A DNA stretch of 14,225 nt from Actinomycetes bacterium. GTDB taxonomy: Bacteria > Actinomycetota > Coriobacteriia > Coriobacteriales > Eggerthellaceae. Within the stretch, counting starts at the first letter, position 1. Every line of letters begins with the position of its first letter. Positions 13,713 through 14,225 of the stretch are shown in pieces. The notes beneath the pieces were generated by a model. The model saw only the letters and a list, made by a program, of their open reading frames with translations, searched no databases and was not told the DNA's origin. The translations under genes were made by a program, and so were the position numbers. The DNA lies in the NCBI GenBank assembly GCA_023403475.1, contig JAEYEL010000024.1, forward strand, positions 1 to 14,225, read 5' to 3'.

Positions 13713-14225
13713 ATGGAAATTCGCAGGGATTTTTATTAAAAAGTACCTTGATTGTTTTGAAGACTCTTTCTTGATCGAATCGGCGCAGAGATATGACATC
13801 AGAGGAAAGGCCTACATTGAGACTCCGAAGAAATACTATTTCTCTGACCTTGGCCTTCGCAACGCCAGAATCAATTTTCGCCAATTTGAGCAGACTCATT
13901 CTATGGAGAACGTAATCTACAACGAGCTGCGTATGCGTGGATACAACGTGGATGTTGGCGTTGTTTCTATTGCGGAAAAAGACCAAAACGGCAAGGTAAG
14001 CCGAAAACAGTTGGAGGTCGATTTCGTGTGCAATCTCGGCTCTTCCCGATATTATATCCAGTCAGCATATTCGCTGCCGGATGAAGCAAAGCGAACTCAG
14101 GAAATCAGACCGTTCAGAAAGATTGACGACTCTTTCAAGAAGATCATTATTACAAAAGATGTTGTGCAGCCCTATTACGATGACTACGGCATCCTGACTG
14201 TGAACATTTACGATTTCCTTCTTGA
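13713..14225 (+). pseudogene. Third AAA_14/DUF4143 ATPase, internally deleted, cut by the window edge
   Basis: After AAGGAGG and an 8-nt gap the ATG at 13713 gives MEIRRDFY and a stop. MEIRRDFY is the usual opening of this ATPase family. From about 13735, in another frame, the C-terminal half follows directly: KKYLDCFEDSFLIESAQRYD, TPKKYYFSDLGLRN (the DUF4143 core), NVIYNELRMRGYNVDVGVV, EVDFVC and VNIYDFLL. The whole ATPase domain, some 230-250 residues, is therefore missing between the first 8 codons and the C-terminal part. The frame is open to the right edge, so the end is unseen. Codons are AT-richer than those of neighbouring genes, which suggests transfer from a lower-GC gut bacterium. 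Confidence 0.82.

Noticed and set aside
1..14225. CRISPR arrays, tRNA, rRNA, insertion sequences
   Set aside because: No regularly spaced repeats, tRNA-like cloverleaf, rRNA stretch or transposase-like frame was found.

Overview
The window looks like accessory DNA from a gut actinobacterium of the Eggerthellaceae/Coriobacteriia type. The basis is the moderately GC-rich coding sequence and a soluble molybdopterin oxidoreductase of the catechol-dehydroxylase/acetylene-hydratase kind with a tiny [4Fe-4S] partner. Dedicated DASS carriers and small MC-initiated zinc-ribbon proteins around it fit the same picture. The family placement is inferred from gene style; no rRNA or other marker gene is present.

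Left and centre (about 1-8275) form one metabolic module. At the left edge, interlocked palindromes (42-123) look like a structured leader for a leftward gene outside the window. A LysR-type regulator (255-1181, minus) is divergent from a strongly promoted mini zinc-ribbon gene with a collagen-like tail (1421-1654), which ends at a strong terminator. A second promoter then starts the apparent operon: molybdoenzyme (2091-4328), two-cluster ferredoxin (4346-4678), DASS transporter 1 (4738-6138), XRE-type DNA-binding protein (6218-6535), DASS transporter 2 (6663-8048) and a second zinc-ribbon mini-protein (8062-8274). The likely scheme is that the carriers move an organic acid or aromatic substrate and product, the ferredoxin supplies electrons, and the cytoplasmic Mo/W enzyme does the chemistry. 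LysR and XRE proteins would control expression. A LysR-style dyad lies in the divergent promoter region, and a near-identical 10-base site lies ahead of the reductase promoter. The stretch before DASS transporter 2 carries two hairpins plus a 13-base pairing between the first hairpin and the bases just upstream of the ribosome binding site, which looks like an RNA switch.

The right part (about 8275-14225) is a rearranged zone. It holds three separately broken genes of the AAA_14/DUF4143 ATPase family (8362-9028 minus, 12474-13501 plus, 13713-14225 plus). It also has an intact Fic-domain protein (9138-10013, minus), an AEC-family carrier with an unclear or lost start (10233-11156, minus), a TetR regulator cut off after its DNA-binding half (11160-11441), an intact NUDIX hydrolase (11446-11922, minus) and a 3' fragment of a membrane protein (about 12120-12347). 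The Fic gene and the first ATPase pseudogene share a similar promoter-leader module. The last ATPase fragment is visibly AT-richer than its surroundings.

The best candidates for something undescribed are the molybdoenzyme-ferredoxin-DASS-DASS module with its paired zinc-ribbon mini-proteins, the pseudoknot-like leader before DASS transporter 2, and the minus-strand structured element at the left edge.
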